Origin: a bacterium
GTDB lineage: Bacteria > Auribacterota > UBA6266
Direction of reading: 5' to 3'
NCBI GenBank assembly: GCA_023228325.1
Contig: JALOBK010000001.1
Location: forward strand, 372,001-436,000
DNA length: 64,000 bases
The translations under genes were made by a program, and so were the position numbers. The first letter of the stretch is position 1. Each line of letters starts with the position of its first letter. Of this stretch, positions 45,711 to 55,765 are shown piece after piece. Under the pieces are notes generated by a model. The model was not told the DNA's origin and searched no databases. It was given only the letters and a program-made list of their open reading frames with translations.

Positions 45711-46412
45711 ATGAGAAAAAAGCTAAATTTGAGAAGAGACAGGAAACAGAATTCTCTAACGGGGTTTACCCTGATGGAACTTCTGATAGTACTGGGTGTA
45801 ATCGCAATACTGAGCGGAATTCTTCTTCCCACACTGCAAAAAGCAAGGGAGCGGGGATACAGGTCTCTGTGCCAGTCCAATCTTAAACAATTAGGTGAGG
45901 CTATATATATATATACAATCGATAATAACAGGCTTTTCCCTTTTGCCACTTCTTTCGGCTGGGAACCGGTCGGGACATGGAATCCCAATCCATGGCAAAG
46001 GTGGCTTCAGGACAGATTGGTTCCCTATGTCGGAGGAGACCCGGCTTCATCAATCGACCCGGATGTATGGCTCTGCAAAGCCAGGGACAGCAGCCTCGAA
46101 TCGTGGTGCGGCAAAAACAGCTACCGGTATAATTACTGGTTTGCCTGCGGAGGCGGCTCCACGCTGGCTGACACAGGGCAGGGACGGCGCATCGAAAATG
46201 TAAGACGCCCGCCTGAAGCTGTATTAATGTACGATATATCTTTCGGCGACTGGGACAACCCCGGACAGCCAAGGCTGGCACATAACGGCATAAATGTACT
46301 ATACGCAGACGGTCATGTAAGCTTTGTTCCTGAGAGGACATATTTCCAGCAGGAACTTGATAGCGATGACTTACCTTACAACAGCACCTTCAGAAAGAAC
46401 GGATGGCTCTAA
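45711..46412 (+). CDS. Pseudopilin-like protein, paralogue of the preceding one
   Basis: A 233-residue protein: TGFTLMELLIVLGVIAILSGILLPTLQKARE at about 18-47 behind a short basic leader, then the same head as the gene before it ([49 protein letters not shown]). The glutamate at position 5 after cleavage is kept. A tandem duplication with its neighbour. A TATATATATATA run at 45901-45912 encodes YIYI and could slip. Confidence 0.85.
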   Translation: MRKKLNLRRDRKQNSLTGFTLMELLIVLGVIAILSGILLPTLQKARERGYRSLCQSNLKQLGEAIYIYTIDNNRLFPFATSFGWEPVGTWNPNPWQRWLQDRLVPYVGGDPASSIDPDVWLCKARDSSLESWCGKNSYRYNYWFACGGGSTLADTGQGRRIENVRRPPEAVLMYDISFGDWDNPGQPRLAHNGINVLYADGHVSFVPERTYFQQELDSDDLPYNSTFRKNGWL

Positions 46413-46416
46413 TCTT

Positions 46417-49400
46417 ATGAAAAAAATCAAATTTATTTTACTGGTTACCGGTATCTTTTTTTCTTTTGTTGACCTGCAGGCCGCCGAAAAAACAGCATCC
46501 CCTACTTTCGATATCTCAGTCATAGACGGCTATCCCGTCCCCATCCAGAACAATATAGTTTACCCGTCTTTCGAAAAACAGGACAGGGACTATTTTTCCC
46601 TAGACGGCACATGGCTGATAAAAAAAGTCAACGGCAACCATGAGCTGACGATGAACGAAAGGTCTGAAAACATAATCGGACTTCTTGAAGGGGAAAGCGG
46701 CGGGGCGACTTCCCTTTATTTTGATTCCGCCGGATGGAAAGAATACAATGTCCCCCAGCCTGTTAATATCCCTCCCGACAGGTACCAGGGGGTTGTCTGG
46801 TACAGAAAAGATTTTGAACTCCCCGCGGATTTTCTGGAAAAACGGGTAAAGCTTTTCTTTCTCGGAGCAAATTACTTTACCGATGTCTGGATTAACGGCC
46901 TGCATATAGGATATCATGAAGGCGGATACACCCCGTTCACTTTCGATATAACAAAGATCCTGAAAGAAGGCAAAAATTTCATAATTGTAAGGGTTGATAA
47001 TATCCCGTGGAAGCCTTCAAGCTATACTCCCGACACTTATTTTAACAAGGGCAACATCGTGCCCTACAAAACATGCGACTGGTGGAATTTTACGGGGATT
47101 CTGAGAAGCGTCTACATGGAAGCAAGTCCCCTTGTTTCCATATCAAGGATAGACGTAAAAACCGCCGTGACGGGCGAGAATTCGGCCAATATGAAAGTTT
47201 TCACCGTAATAGAAAATACGTCATCCGAAACTTTTTCCGGAAAACTCACCTACAGGTTATGGGAAGCGGAAATCAACGAAGAAAATATACTTTCAGAAAA
47301 GCCTGAAGATATCGCGTGCAGGTCGAAAACCGCGCGTTTAGGAAAGAATTACTCTTCAAAATTCTCTATCCCGCCCCATTCAAAAGCTGTGATAACCGAT
47401 TCTTTCAACCTGAAAAATATTAAACTTTGGTCTGACCTATCACCTCAACTTTATGTTTTTAAAGCCAACCTTATCAACGCTTCGTCAAGAACCCGGGCCA
47501 GAACAAGGATTACGCGGAATCAGGATAGTTTCTGCGTCCAGCTCGGATTCCGCGACATATCCGTAATGCCGTCAAAACAGAAAATACTGATTAACGGGCA
47601 GGGAGCATTTTTTGCCGGCGTCGGCAGGCACGAAGTATTCAGCGGGATCGACGGATATACAAACGGCGAATTAACTAAACTGAAATCCGACGACATGAAG
47701 CTGATTAAAGAAATAAACGGCAACTTTTTAAGGGAAGGCCATTATCCAAACCATTTTATGACAGATGAGCTTGCCGACAGGCACGGCATATACATATGGG
47801 AAGAAATACCTGCATACTGGATAGACGGTTCCTCTTTCGACCTGCAGCGCACAGACAGGAAAATAGCTCTGCAGATGTTCCGTGAAATGGTCTACAAGGG
47901 AATAAACAACCCGTCTGTAATATTCTGGGGGGTATGCAACGAATGCGGCTCCGAAAAGGAACGAACCGAATATATCAAATGGCTTATGAAAGACACGCTG
48001 CAATATGACCAGCAAAGAATTATAGCCCAATCAGCAGCCGGAGGGGATACGGACGACGGCACACAGCAGCCCTGTCCCGTAGCCGGATTCACATTGTACG
48101 GAGGTGTTTTTTACGGCGGCAGCAGTTATTACTCCGAGACCGTAAAGCTGATTAAAGAAATAAATAAAGCATTCCCCAAAAAACCGATAATAGCTACCGA
48201 ATTCGGCAAATGGAGCGGCTCATCCGGCAGTGAAGAGGGAGAATTCGATCAGGTAAGGGTTGCAAAAGGCACGTTTTCCGCATTTGATGAGAACCCTTCG
48301 GTGGCAGGATGCGCATGGTGGTGTCTCGCCGACTGGCACACAATGATAAGCGAACCTCAGACGATGGGGCTCATAAGCTCCGACAGGAGATATTTCAAGC
48401 CTGTGTTTTTCACATTACAGGAACTCTACGGGGGGAGAAAAGACCAATTCGATTTCAGCATCGGCAACTACGCAATTGAGGATAACACGCTGAATGTGGA
48501 TTTTAAATCAGACACGGATATCACGCTCTCTTATTCTCTCAACAACATAGATTTCACAGGTATAGAGAGCGCAGAGGACTTAAGGGAAGACAAACAGGAA
48601 GAGCAAAAACCCGCAGATAAAAAATTGCAGATTGATATTTCCGGGTTACCTGAGGGAGTTCATACTGTTTATATAAAGGCAAAAAGCCCCAAGGGGATAT
48701 TCAAGACAGTGCCTGTTACAATCAACATCGACCGGATTGACGATCCTCCCATCATCAATATTTTGCGGTATCCCGAAGAGATCATAGATTCGGGAATAAT
48801 ATTATTCGAGGTAACGGATGACAGGTCTGAACCTGAAATAGAATGCCTGCTAAACGGTGAAACCGCTATATCCCCCGTTAAAGACAAGTTTTATTACATA
48901 GTGAGGATAGGGCCGGAACAGTCCGGCGGCGCAGACACAGTAAACCTGTCGCTGAAGGCATCGGACGGAATAAATTCCGTAACCAGGGAAATAGTAATGA
49001 GCAAATCCTCAGGAGCCGGGAAACCAGTTGAACTGCCTTACAATAACGACTGGATATCGAATTCGGATAATCTTCAGGACGGGTCCGGATGGAATTTCCC
49101 GGGACAGGAAATGCCCGATTTCGAAAACGGCTTTATAATGAAAGATAAAAGCGGGCGAAATCTAATATTTAAACTAAAAGGGACGGCGGACGGCGAACTG
49201 AACAATATCGAATGTTCCTCCCAGGCAATTAAATTCAACGGGCAAAAAGTGAAAGAAATTTTCATTCTGGGCGCCCGGCATAACGGAAGCGGATACTCGC
49301 CTTTTGAAATAACGTTTTCGGACGGAAAAACAGAAAAAGCCTTTCTTGGTTTTTCAGACTGGGACAGGGGGATGCCGAATCTCGGGGAGGAACCTCTCGT

Positions 49401-49557
49401 TTTCACCGTGCATCACCAGATGGGAGTCCAGATGAAGCCCCGGTGCGCGTTATATCTTCAAAGCATTAATTTTGACAAACCGAGGGAAATTTCATATATG
49501 GTTCTTCCTAATGACGAGAAACTTCATATATTCGCAATTTCGGTATTAGAGGAATAG
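46417..49557 (+). CDS. Secreted GH2 glycosidase (beta-galactosidase/beta-glucuronidase-like)
   Basis: A 1046-residue exported enzyme (signal peptide 1-23, LQAAEKT). GH2 sugar-binding N domain (VVWYRKDFELPADFLEKRVKLFFLGANYFTDVWINGLHIGYHEGGYTPF), Ig-like domain, TIM barrel with the acid in GVCNECGSE (Glu509) and nucleophile in IATEFGKWSG (Glu595). Two more beta domains follow, the last being a non-GH2 carbohydrate-binding-like tail. I chose the ATG at 46417; upstream residues would overlap the pseudopilin gene. Cleaves terminal beta-linked sugars outside the cytoplasm; substrate set by the LacI effector, unknown. Confidence 0.9.
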   Translation: MKKIKFILLVTGIFFSFVDLQAAEKTASPTFDISVIDGYPVPIQNNIVYPSFEKQDRDYFSLDGTWLIKKVNGNHELTMNERSENIIGLLEGESGGATSLYFDSAGWKEYNVPQPVNIPPDRYQGVVWYRKDFELPADFLEKRVKLFFLGANYFTDVWINGLHIGYHEGGYTPFTFDITKILKEGKNFIIVRVDNIPWKPSSYTPDTYFNKGNIVPYKTCDWWNFTGILRSVYMEASPLVSISRIDVKTAVTGENSANMKVFTVIENTSSETFSGKLTYRLWEAEINEENILSEKPEDIACRSKTARLGKNYSSKFSIPPHSKAVITDSFNLKNIKLWSDLSPQLYVFKANLINASSRTRARTRITRNQDSFCVQLGFRDISVMPSKQKILINGQGAFFAGVGRHEVFSGIDGYTNGELTKLKSDDMKLIKEINGNFLREGHYPNHFMTDELADRHGIYIWEEIPAYWIDGSSFDLQRTDRKIALQMFREMVYKGINNPSVIFWGVCNECGSEKERTEYIKWLMKDTLQYDQQRIIAQSAAGGDTDDGTQQPCPVAGFTLYGGVFYGGSSYYSETVKLIKEINKAFPKKPIIATEFGKWSGSSGSEEGEFDQVRVAKGTFSAFDENPSVAGCAWWCLADWHTMISEPQTMGLISSDRRYFKPVFFTLQELYGGRKDQFDFSIGNYAIEDNTLNVDFKSDTDITLSYSLNNIDFTGIESAEDLREDKQEEQKPADKKLQIDISGLPEGVHTVYIKAKSPKGIFKTVPVTINIDRIDDPPIINILRYPEEIIDSGIILFEVTDDRSEPEIECLLNGETAISPVKDKFYYIVRIGPEQSGGADTVNLSLKASDGINSVTREIVMSKSSGAGKPVELPYNNDWISNSDNLQDGSGWNFPGQEMPDFENGFIMKDKSGRNLIFKLKGTADGELNNIECSSQAIKFNGQKVKEIFILGARHNGSGYSPFEITFSDGKTEKAFLGFSDWDRGMPNLGEEPLVFTVHHQMGVQMKPRCALYLQSINFDKPREISYMVLPNDEKLHIFAISVLEE

Positions 49558-49559
49558 GG

Positions 49560-50144
49560 ATGAAAATTTATATTTATATTTTTATTCTACCAATCGTAAT
49601 GTGCACCGCTGCTAATTCACAGATTATACTTGAATTGACTTATCAGAATTTCAACTCAGAAAAAGTAACAGGTGTCTTTTATGATCCATGGAACAGTAAT
49701 CCGGTTCTCGAAAAAGACATCCAGCCTATTAAAGAGCTGGGTAAAATGTGCCTTAAAATAAACGCCGCCGGCAACAATGGCGGAACCGTCGGCATTTACC
49801 CCCAGGATTCTTTCTTTGAAAACATAGAGAATTACGTTTTTACCGATAACACCGTTTTTTCAATGATGGTCCTTGACAGGATCGGACAGCATACGTTTGA
49901 ATGCAAAATATTCGATACCTCGGGCAACAGATATACCCTCTACTCCAATGAAAAAAGCAAAAAGGACAAATGGCAAAGGGTTTTCTGGAGGATGAGAGAT
50001 TTCATCAAACTCGGCCTTGACCCGGCAAAAATAGCTAAAATTGAAATCTTTGTATATGATAACGGCGAATACTACTACGATAATTTTAAGTTTTTCGAAT
50101 TAAGTAATGAAGGGAATAGAGACATCGGAGAAATCGCAATTTAA
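49560..50144 (+). CDS. Small secreted CBM-like protein, copy 1
   Basis: A 194-residue exported protein (signal 1-20) with a single jelly-roll-like domain (YQNFNSEKVTGVFYDPWNSNP, LKINAAGNNGGTVGIYP, IEIFVYDNGEYYYDNFKFFE). The ending resembles domains of the CBM11/CBM-like carbohydrate-binding group. It is paralogous to the next gene. GAGG-like site before the ATG, two bases after GH2. Confidence 0.72.
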   Translation: MKIYIYIFILPIVMCTAANSQIILELTYQNFNSEKVTGVFYDPWNSNPVLEKDIQPIKELGKMCLKINAAGNNGGTVGIYPQDSFFENIENYVFTDNTVFSMMVLDRIGQHTFECKIFDTSGNRYTLYSNEKSKKDKWQRVFWRMRDFIKLGLDPAKIAKIEIFVYDNGEYYYDNFKFFELSNEGNRDIGEIAI

Positions 50145-50168
50145 CAAAAAAACAAAAAGGAGGGTTTT

Positions 50169-50729
50169 ATGACAAGGTTATGTATGTTGTTCATTGCGCT
50201 TATCTTCACTGTTTGTCTTGCTTCTCCCTGTTTTTCTGAAAGTATCTCATTTCAGAATTTCGAGGAAGATCAGGCAGTAGACGATAACAACAGCAATGAA
50301 GTCCAGGATAGCGGCGATTATTTTCACGACCAGTGGTACGCTAACCCGAGCTTTGAGGACACCAATCCTCATACCGGGAAAAGAGCCGTTATAATGAGGG
50401 CTAAAAATCCCGGCGATCACGGCGGAACAATAGGGTTATATCCTTCAAAAGAGTTTAAGGAAAACCTGCAGGGCAAAAAGCTGTCAAAGCTTTCTGTCTG
50501 GGTCTATGACAAACACGGCGATAACACCATAGAGCTGAAGATACTCGACGCAAAAGGAAGTTATAAACTCTGGTCAAGTGAAAAGTCCCAGAGAAACCGC
50601 TGGACAAAAATCACATGGGACATAACCGGGCTTATCAAAGAAGGTCTCGATCCGAACACTATAGAAAAGATAGAGTTGTATGAATGGGCGGACGGAGAAT
50701 ATATATTTGACGATATTACCCTGGAATAA
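50169..50729 (+). CDS. Small secreted CBM-like protein, copy 2
   Basis: A 186-residue exported protein (signal 1-23) related to the gene before it: FHDQWYANPSFED, DHGGTIGLYPSKEF, LYEWADGEYIFDDITLE. AAAGGAGGG just before the ATG suggests strong translation. Last gene of the LacI locus, followed by a strong terminator. Confidence 0.72.
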   Translation: MTRLCMLFIALIFTVCLASPCFSESISFQNFEEDQAVDDNNSNEVQDSGDYFHDQWYANPSFEDTNPHTGKRAVIMRAKNPGDHGGTIGLYPSKEFKENLQGKKLSKLSVWVYDKHGDNTIELKILDAKGSYKLWSSEKSQRNRWTKITWDITGLIKEGLDPNTIEKIELYEWADGEYIFDDITLE

Positions 50730-50744
50730 TAAGGTGCTTTGCGA

Positions 50745-50777
50745 AGAAAGGCTCCGAAAGGGGCCTTTCTTTTTTTT
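50745..50777 (+). terminator. Rho-independent terminator of the LacI-GH2 locus
   Basis: AGAAAGGC (50745-50752), 10-base loop, GCCTTTCT (50763-50770), then a run of T to 50777. Confidence 0.92.
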
Positions 50778-50785
50778 ATTATTTA

Positions 50786-50815
50786 TTGACAACAGGCATT
50801 GATCTATAATATAGA
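50786..50815 (+). promoter_or_regulatory. Promoter for guaA
   Basis: TTGACA (50786-50791), 18 bases, TATAGA (50810-50815). A perfect TATAAT at 50805-50810 is only 13 bases from the -35 and is less likely. Confidence 0.65.
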
Positions 50816-50850
50816 TTTATCATTTTAACGATTAAAAGGCGGGCATTAAA

Positions 50851-52380
50851 ATGATAGCAGTCCTCGATTTCGGTTCACAATATAACCAGCTTATCGCAAG
50901 AAGGATAAGAGAACTCAATGTATACAGCAGGATTCTCCCCCACAATATATCCGCCGATTCCCTCGGAAAGATGGGATGTTCAGGCATAATACTATCAGGA
51001 GGGCCGTCCAGTGTTTATTCCCCCAAAGCTCCTTTTCCGGATAAGAAAATCTTTGAACTGGGCCTGCCGGTACTGGGAATATGCTACGGGATGCAGGTTA
51101 TGTCATATATGCTGAAGGGACATGTGGGGAAAAGCAAGAAACGCGAATACGGCTACTCCGAGTTTTTCCCGGAAAAGGACAACCGCCTTTTTGCTAATAT
51201 AAAAACCCAAACGGACGTATGGATGAGCCATCAGGATAAAATCACAAAATTACCGAAAGGCTTCGTATCCATCGGCAAGACGGATAACTCCCCTATCGCC
51301 GCTATGTTCGACAAAAAAAGGAAATTCTACGGTCTCCAGTTTCATCCGGAAGTGGAGCATACTACCGAAGGGAAAAAAATCCTGTCTAATTTTGTAAAAA
51401 TAATCTGCGGGTGTAAATCCGACTGGACAATGTCTTCTTTTATCAAAAGCGAAATAAAGGATATAAGAAAACGTGTCGGAGAGAAAAAAGTCGTTCTCGG
51501 CCTTTCGGGAGGAGTCGACTCCTCAGTTGCGGCCGTTTTAATGCATAAAGCGATAAAACAACGGCTGTACTGCATATTTGTCGACCACGGACTCTTAAGG
51601 AAAAATGAAGCGAAAAAAGTAAGAAAAGTGTTTAAAGAACACTATAAAATAAACCTGCGCACAGTTGATGCTTCCGGGCTTTTCCTTAGCAGGCTCCGGG
51701 GAGTCACGGATCCGGAAAAAAAGAGGAAAATCATAGGAAAAACCTTTATTGAGGTGTTTGAAAAAGCATCCCGTAAGATAGGCAAAGTGGACTTTCTCGT
51801 ACAGGGCACGCTATACCCCGACGTTATTGAAAGTGTTTCGGCAAAAGGAGGCCCTTCGGCAACAATCAAAAGCCACCACAACGTCGGAGGTCTTCCCAAA
51901 AAACTCAAATTCAAACTGATAGAACCACTGAGGGAATTATTCAAAGATGAGGTAAGAAAACTCGGATTAGAACTTGGCCTCCCCGAAGAAATGATCTGGA
52001 GGCATCCATTCCCCGGGCCGGGACTTGCAGTCAGAATCATAGGGGATGTATCCGGGGAAAGAATCCGCCTCCTCCAGGAAGCTGACAGCCGCTTAATGGA
52101 AGAAATCAAAAAAGCCGGCCTCTACAGAAAAATATGGCAGGTCTTCTGCGTCCTTCTCCCTATAAAAAGTGTGGGAGTGATGGGAGATGAGAGAACTTAT
52201 GAAAATGTAGTAGCTGTCCGCGCAGTTACAAGTTCCGACGGCATGACCGCCGATTGGGCAAAAATACCTCCGGAGATCCTGAGTAAAATATCCAACCGGC
52301 TCATAAATGAAGTCAAAGGGATAAACCGCGTAGTTTATGACATCTCATCCAAACCGCCAAGCACTATCGAATGGGAATAA
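50851..52380 (+). CDS. guaA: GMP synthase (glutamine-hydrolysing)
   Basis: XMP to GMP with glutamine and ATP. A 509-residue enzyme: class I glutaminase half with GICYGMQ (Cys78) and [13 protein letters not shown] pyrophosphatase P-loop [12 protein letters not shown] (about 217-228); C-terminal dimerisation domain with [13 protein letters not shown] and KPPSTIEWE at the end. Own promoter. Confidence 0.98.
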   Translation: MIAVLDFGSQYNQLIARRIRELNVYSRILPHNISADSLGKMGCSGIILSGGPSSVYSPKAPFPDKKIFELGLPVLGICYGMQVMSYMLKGHVGKSKKREYGYSEFFPEKDNRLFANIKTQTDVWMSHQDKITKLPKGFVSIGKTDNSPIAAMFDKKRKFYGLQFHPEVEHTTEGKKILSNFVKIICGCKSDWTMSSFIKSEIKDIRKRVGEKKVVLGLSGGVDSSVAAVLMHKAIKQRLYCIFVDHGLLRKNEAKKVRKVFKEHYKINLRTVDASGLFLSRLRGVTDPEKKRKIIGKTFIEVFEKASRKIGKVDFLVQGTLYPDVIESVSAKGGPSATIKSHHNVGGLPKKLKFKLIEPLRELFKDEVRKLGLELGLPEEMIWRHPFPGPGLAVRIIGDVSGERIRLLQEADSRLMEEIKKAGLYRKIWQVFCVLLPIKSVGVMGDERTYENVVAVRAVTSSDGMTADWAKIPPEILSKISNRLINEVKGINRVVYDISSKPPSTIEWE

Positions 52381-52456
52381 CGTTAAAACATCCTCTCAGA
52401 TGGATTCATTCGAAATGCAAAAAATTATATAATTGGCGAACAAAATAATACTGGCA

Positions 52457-52580
52457 AAAATTCCAAATTCCAAGCACAAAATCCAAAACAAATTCCAAAT
52501 TCTAATACCAAATGTTTTAAATTTAGAAAATTGTAATTTTGATATTGTTTAGAATTTCGAAATTCGAATTTCGAATTTGA
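52457..52580 (+). repeat. AT-rich interspersed repeat (CCAAATTCCAA type)
   Basis: Runs of CCAAATTCCAA/CAAATTCTAA/TTCGAAATTCGAATTTCGAA in the guaA-tRNA spacer (52381-52588). The same style of phrase makes up the inverted repeat at 22.4/25.7 kb, though the two are not identical. No gene. Confidence 0.6.
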
Positions 52581-52588
52581 TACTAATG

Positions 52589-52675
52589 TGGTGCCGGAGA
52601 CCGGACTTGAACCGGTACAGCCTTGTGGGCCGAGGGATTTTAAGTCCCTTGTGTCTGCCATTCCACCACTCCGGC
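52589..52675 (-). tRNA. tRNA-Leu (anticodon UAA)
   Basis: 87 nt with encoded CCA. Acceptor GCCGGAG/CTCCGGC; anticodon stem GGGA/TCCC with loop CTTAAAA, anticodon TAA; long variable arm; T-loop GTTCAAGTC. Confidence 0.96.
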
Positions 52676-52793
52676 AAATCAACATTAAGGTTAAGGCTTA
52701 GGCTGAGGTTAAGATTACCAAAAATATCCCTGTTTCGCTAAACTTAATGCTGAATATATATTACTGATACCTGAATTTTTCCGCTGAGAAAAC

Positions 52794-52868
52794 TGGAGGC
52801 GGCGAGCGGATTCGAACCGCTGAATAAAGGTTTTGCAGACCTCTCCCTTGCCACTTGGGTACGCCGCC
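52794..52868 (-). tRNA. tRNA-Cys (anticodon GCA)
   Basis: 75 nt with encoded CCA. Acceptor GGCGGCG/CGCCGCC; anticodon stem AGGT/ACCT with loop CTGCAAA, anticodon GCA; T-loop GTTCGAATC. Confidence 0.96.
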
Positions 52869-52903
52869 TTAACAACCCGCAAAATTTAACACAACAGATT
52901 TAT

Positions 52904-54988
52904 CTAGTCAATATTCTTTTCCGTCCTTCCCCCGAGTATTTTATCCCTGAACTCTTCAACTACGGGATTATCCTTTCCCAAACTGCAGGCCTCATTAATA
53001 TACTTCACCGCTTTTTCCCTGTCGCCTGTTGAATCATAAAAAACAGCAAGGTTTGCAAGGATTACAGCTTCTTTGTAATCAAGTTCCCTGACTTCAATAA
53101 GCACGGATTGCTCCATTTTATCTAAGTTTTCGGCTATCAGATCACATTTGCGGGCCCTGATAAGTTCCAGAGAACCTTTCAGCATTGTTTCCGCCTCTTT
53201 TTTCCTGCCGAGTTCAAATAAAACAACTCCCGCATTATAAGCAGCATCCACGTTTGTATTATCATAATCAAGAATTGATAAATTCATTCTCAACGCCTGG
53301 GCCCTGTCGCCTTTCATGTTATACATCATACCCAGGTTTATTCGCGCTTCGGAATCATATGGATTATGCTTAAGATGTTTAATCAGCAATTGTCCGGCCT
53401 TATCATACTCCCCGAGATTAAAGAAAGCATCCGCTTTATTAAACATCGTACTGCCAAAATAAGGGCTGTAATCCAGAATTCCATCATATAAAATCAGCGC
53501 TTTTTCATAATTGCCGAGTTTTCCTTCAACATAAGCTGACATGGTCAATGCATCGACATTGAACGGATTCTCAGATAAGCCCTTACGAAAATATTCCGAA
53601 GATTGCCGATAATCGCCGCCTGTCCTTGATTCAATACCCTTATTAAAATAATATTCCGATATTAAAGATGTTTTAAGATGCCAGAAAATAACAATTAAAA
53701 ACACAAAAACAAACGTAAAATTGACGGCGTTTTTATTAAGATACCCGGATACGGGAAAATCCTTTTCACAGGCAAAAGACGCCCCGAGAGCAAGCCATAT
53801 CCAGAAGTAAGGGGCAAAATACTCAACATTCATATTGATATTGAACGTGTTGAATAAAAAACTTGCGATTATCGCTGAAAACACGCCTGAAGTAATAAAC
53901 TCCCCTTCTCTGATATCGAGCTTGACCCTGTTGTACAGGCGCCGCAGGATGTTGCAGAAAAAAACCATTAGAAACAAAAAACCGATAGCCCCCGCCTCTA
54001 TAAAACTCTCAAGAAAATAATTATGGGCGTGGTATGTAGCCTCCGCGGACAGGGGAAGGCTGAAGTACTCCGTAACAACATAAGGAGGGTATGAAAGGAA
54101 AAAGGTATAAGCTCCCGTGCCTAAAAGCAGCGTATCCTTCAACATCTTTGCCGCGCCCGAATAAATATAAAACCTGATTGAGGCCGTGCCGAAAGAAACA
54201 TCGTAGAAGATAAGCTTTTTTGTGTACGGCAAAACAAATAATATGACCGCGGCGCTGACCGCCAGGAATACAAAGCTAACCGCCATTCTTTTAGGTTTAC
54301 TGACACCGGCAACCAGAGGTATGGCAAGCGCTATAAAACATACGCCGGCGGCAGTTTTTGACCTCGTAAAGTATAAAGCCCCTATATTAAGCATAAAAGC
54401 CGCAATAATAACGGCTGTTTCTATATGTCTTTTATCTTTCTTTCTTAACCGTTCCATCAGCATTGCAAGAAGGACGGGAAGGGTAATTAAAAATATATTC
54501 GATAAGAATAAAGTGTTTCCGAAAAATATTTTAACTCTCCAGGGGTGCTCAAAAATCACAACTCCCAGACTGCAAACGGCAAGAAGCGTCGCGGAAATAA
54601 CCAGGGCTTTTATAAATGACAGCCTGCTTTCCGGAAAAGACACAAAAATATACCTGAAATAAAAATAAAACAGCATCAGGATAAAGGAAATGACACAACC
54701 CCTGACGGCATAACCTCCATACACTGAAAATAAGCTGCTAAGTCCGAGAAAAAAGACATAAACCATAATAGGGATATCATTTTTAATAAATAAGGCTGGA
54801 CTTTTCCCATGGTTAATCTGTAACAAAATACAGACTGAAAACAATACAAGGATTATCTCACCCGAATAAAGTTTTCCCATAAAGGGATTGAGCAGGCCCG
54901 GTATGACAAGAAACGGGAATAATAACAGATATAACAACGCTGATTTCCGGGATAGTTCATATCTATGAGGAAGCGTTAACGGTTTCAT
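52904..54988 (-). CDS. Wzy/O-antigen-ligase-like membrane protein with C-terminal TPRs, copy B
   Basis: About 694 residues. The N-terminal part has about 10-12 membrane segments (LLYLLLFPFLVIPGLLNP ... VFVFLIVIFWHL) with the Wzy_C-type loop (DTLLLGTGAYTFFLSYPPYVV...YHAHNYFLESFIEAGAIGFL). From about residue 445 come several TPRs (GDYRQSSEYFRKGLSENPFNVDALTMSAYVEGKLGNYEKALILYDG). An upstream in-frame ATG (55054) lies inside a terminator, so I used the ATG at 54988. It follows pseudopilin B. Wzy_C proteins include O-antigen ligases, polymerases and PglL/PilO oligosaccharyltransferases; a pilin-glycan role is inferred from position. Confidence 0.85.
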   Translation of the reverse strand: MKPLTLPHRYELSRKSALLYLLLFPFLVIPGLLNPFMGKLYSGEIILVLFSVCILLQINHGKSPALFIKNDIPIMVYVFFLGLSSLFSVYGGYAVRGCVISFILMLFYFYFRYIFVSFPESRLSFIKALVISATLLAVCSLGVVIFEHPWRVKIFFGNTLFLSNIFLITLPVLLAMLMERLRKKDKRHIETAVIIAAFMLNIGALYFTRSKTAAGVCFIALAIPLVAGVSKPKRMAVSFVFLAVSAAVILFVLPYTKKLIFYDVSFGTASIRFYIYSGAAKMLKDTLLLGTGAYTFFLSYPPYVVTEYFSLPLSAEATYHAHNYFLESFIEAGAIGFLFLMVFFCNILRRLYNRVKLDIREGEFITSGVFSAIIASFLFNTFNINMNVEYFAPYFWIWLALGASFACEKDFPVSGYLNKNAVNFTFVFVFLIVIFWHLKTSLISEYYFNKGIESRTGGDYRQSSEYFRKGLSENPFNVDALTMSAYVEGKLGNYEKALILYDGILDYSPYFGSTMFNKADAFFNLGEYDKAGQLLIKHLKHNPYDSEARINLGMMYNMKGDRAQALRMNLSILDYDNTNVDAAYNAGVVLFELGRKKEAETMLKGSLELIRARKCDLIAENLDKMEQSVLIEVRELDYKEAVILANLAVFYDSTGDREKAVKYINEACSLGKDNPVVEEFRDKILGGRTEKNID

Positions 54989-55031
54989 ACGATAAGTATA
55001 ATAAACATAAATACTATTACACAATATTAAA

Positions 55032-55062
55032 TAAAAAAACCCGGGAAAAGACATGCCGGGTT
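55032..55062 (-). terminator. Terminator after pseudopilin B
   Basis: On the minus strand AACCCGG, 11-base loop, CCGGGTT, then seven T. Lies between pseudopilin B and the copy-B ligase gene, so it should limit read-through. Confidence 0.88.
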
Positions 55063-55089
55063 CTTTCAGATTTTATATTAATAAATATA

Positions 55090-55599
55090 TTATTTTAAAG
55101 TATCGCCCCGCGGGCACCATCTTGCGTCATTTCCCACATAAAGGCAGTTTACACCGTCATACTGATGGTTGCTGGGCTGAGAATCCCAGATTAACGCGAT
55201 GTTCGCATCCCCCGTTTCCTTCATACCCCTGATATACCTGTAACTCATGGCATTTGTGTCATTGGTCGGATAAGTTCTTGTAAGTCCGGTGGAATCCAAT
55301 ACCGTATGTCTTGTGCTCGGACATTCAAAAATGTCAAAGCTTTCCATATATCCGTAATCATACAACGGGTTCAGATTATCGGTATTTTCACCGGTTCCCG
55401 CGTTGACAAACCATTCGCCGTATTCCTGCGCGTAAATATGCAGGGAAACACCTATCTGCTTAAGATTTGACAGGCAAACTGTTCTTTTCCCCTTTTCTCT
55501 GGCTTTTGAAAGGGCGGGAAGAAGAATACTTGCCATAATCGACATTATGGCTATTACCACAAGAAGTTCTATCAGCGTGAAAGCTTTACACCTTTTCAC
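55090..55599 (-). CDS. Pseudopilin-like protein B
   Basis: A 169-residue prepilin: [31 protein letters not shown] at the N-terminus (Ala rather than Gly before the cleavage site, Glu5 kept) and a 130-residue head with [18 protein letters not shown] and the C-terminal [18 protein letters not shown]. The start is GTG with GGGGGA upstream. About 50% alike with pseudopilin A at 57683. Strong promoter; terminator behind. Confidence 0.88.
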   Translation of the reverse strand: MKRCKAFTLIELLVVIAIMSIMASILLPALSKAREKGKRTVCLSNLKQIGVSLHIYAQEYGEWFVNAGTGENTDNLNPLYDYGYMESFDIFECPSTRHTVLDSTGLTRTYPTNDTNAMSYRYIRGMKETGDANIALIWDSQPSNHQYDGVNCLYVGNDARWCPRGDTLK

Positions 55600-55655
55600 C
55601 TTATCCCCCTTTATAAAAGGATAAACATAAACTTTCTTATATAATCTCTATATTA

Positions 55656-55684
55656 AATAAACCATATTTTAACGTTTTTTTCAA
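55656..55684 (-). promoter_or_regulatory. Promoter for pseudopilin B
   Basis: Minus strand TTGAAA (55684-55679), 17 bases, TTTATT (55661-55656). Nearly the same hexamers and spacing as the pseudopilin A promoter. Confidence 0.7.
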
Positions 55685-55765
55685 CAAATTACAGCGTTAT
55701 TATAACGCAAAAAAATCGCAGAAAACACATGTTCCATAACTTATTTAAATATAAGCACTTATGCA

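Noticed and set aside
46324..46416. N-terminal extension of the GH2 gene
   Set aside because: It overlaps the pseudopilin gene by 89 bases; the ATG at 46417 starts a good signal peptide.
54989..55054. ATG at 55054 as the start of the copy-B Wzy/TPR gene
   Set aside because: It falls in the loop of a rho-independent terminator; the ATG at 54988 gives a normal N-terminus.
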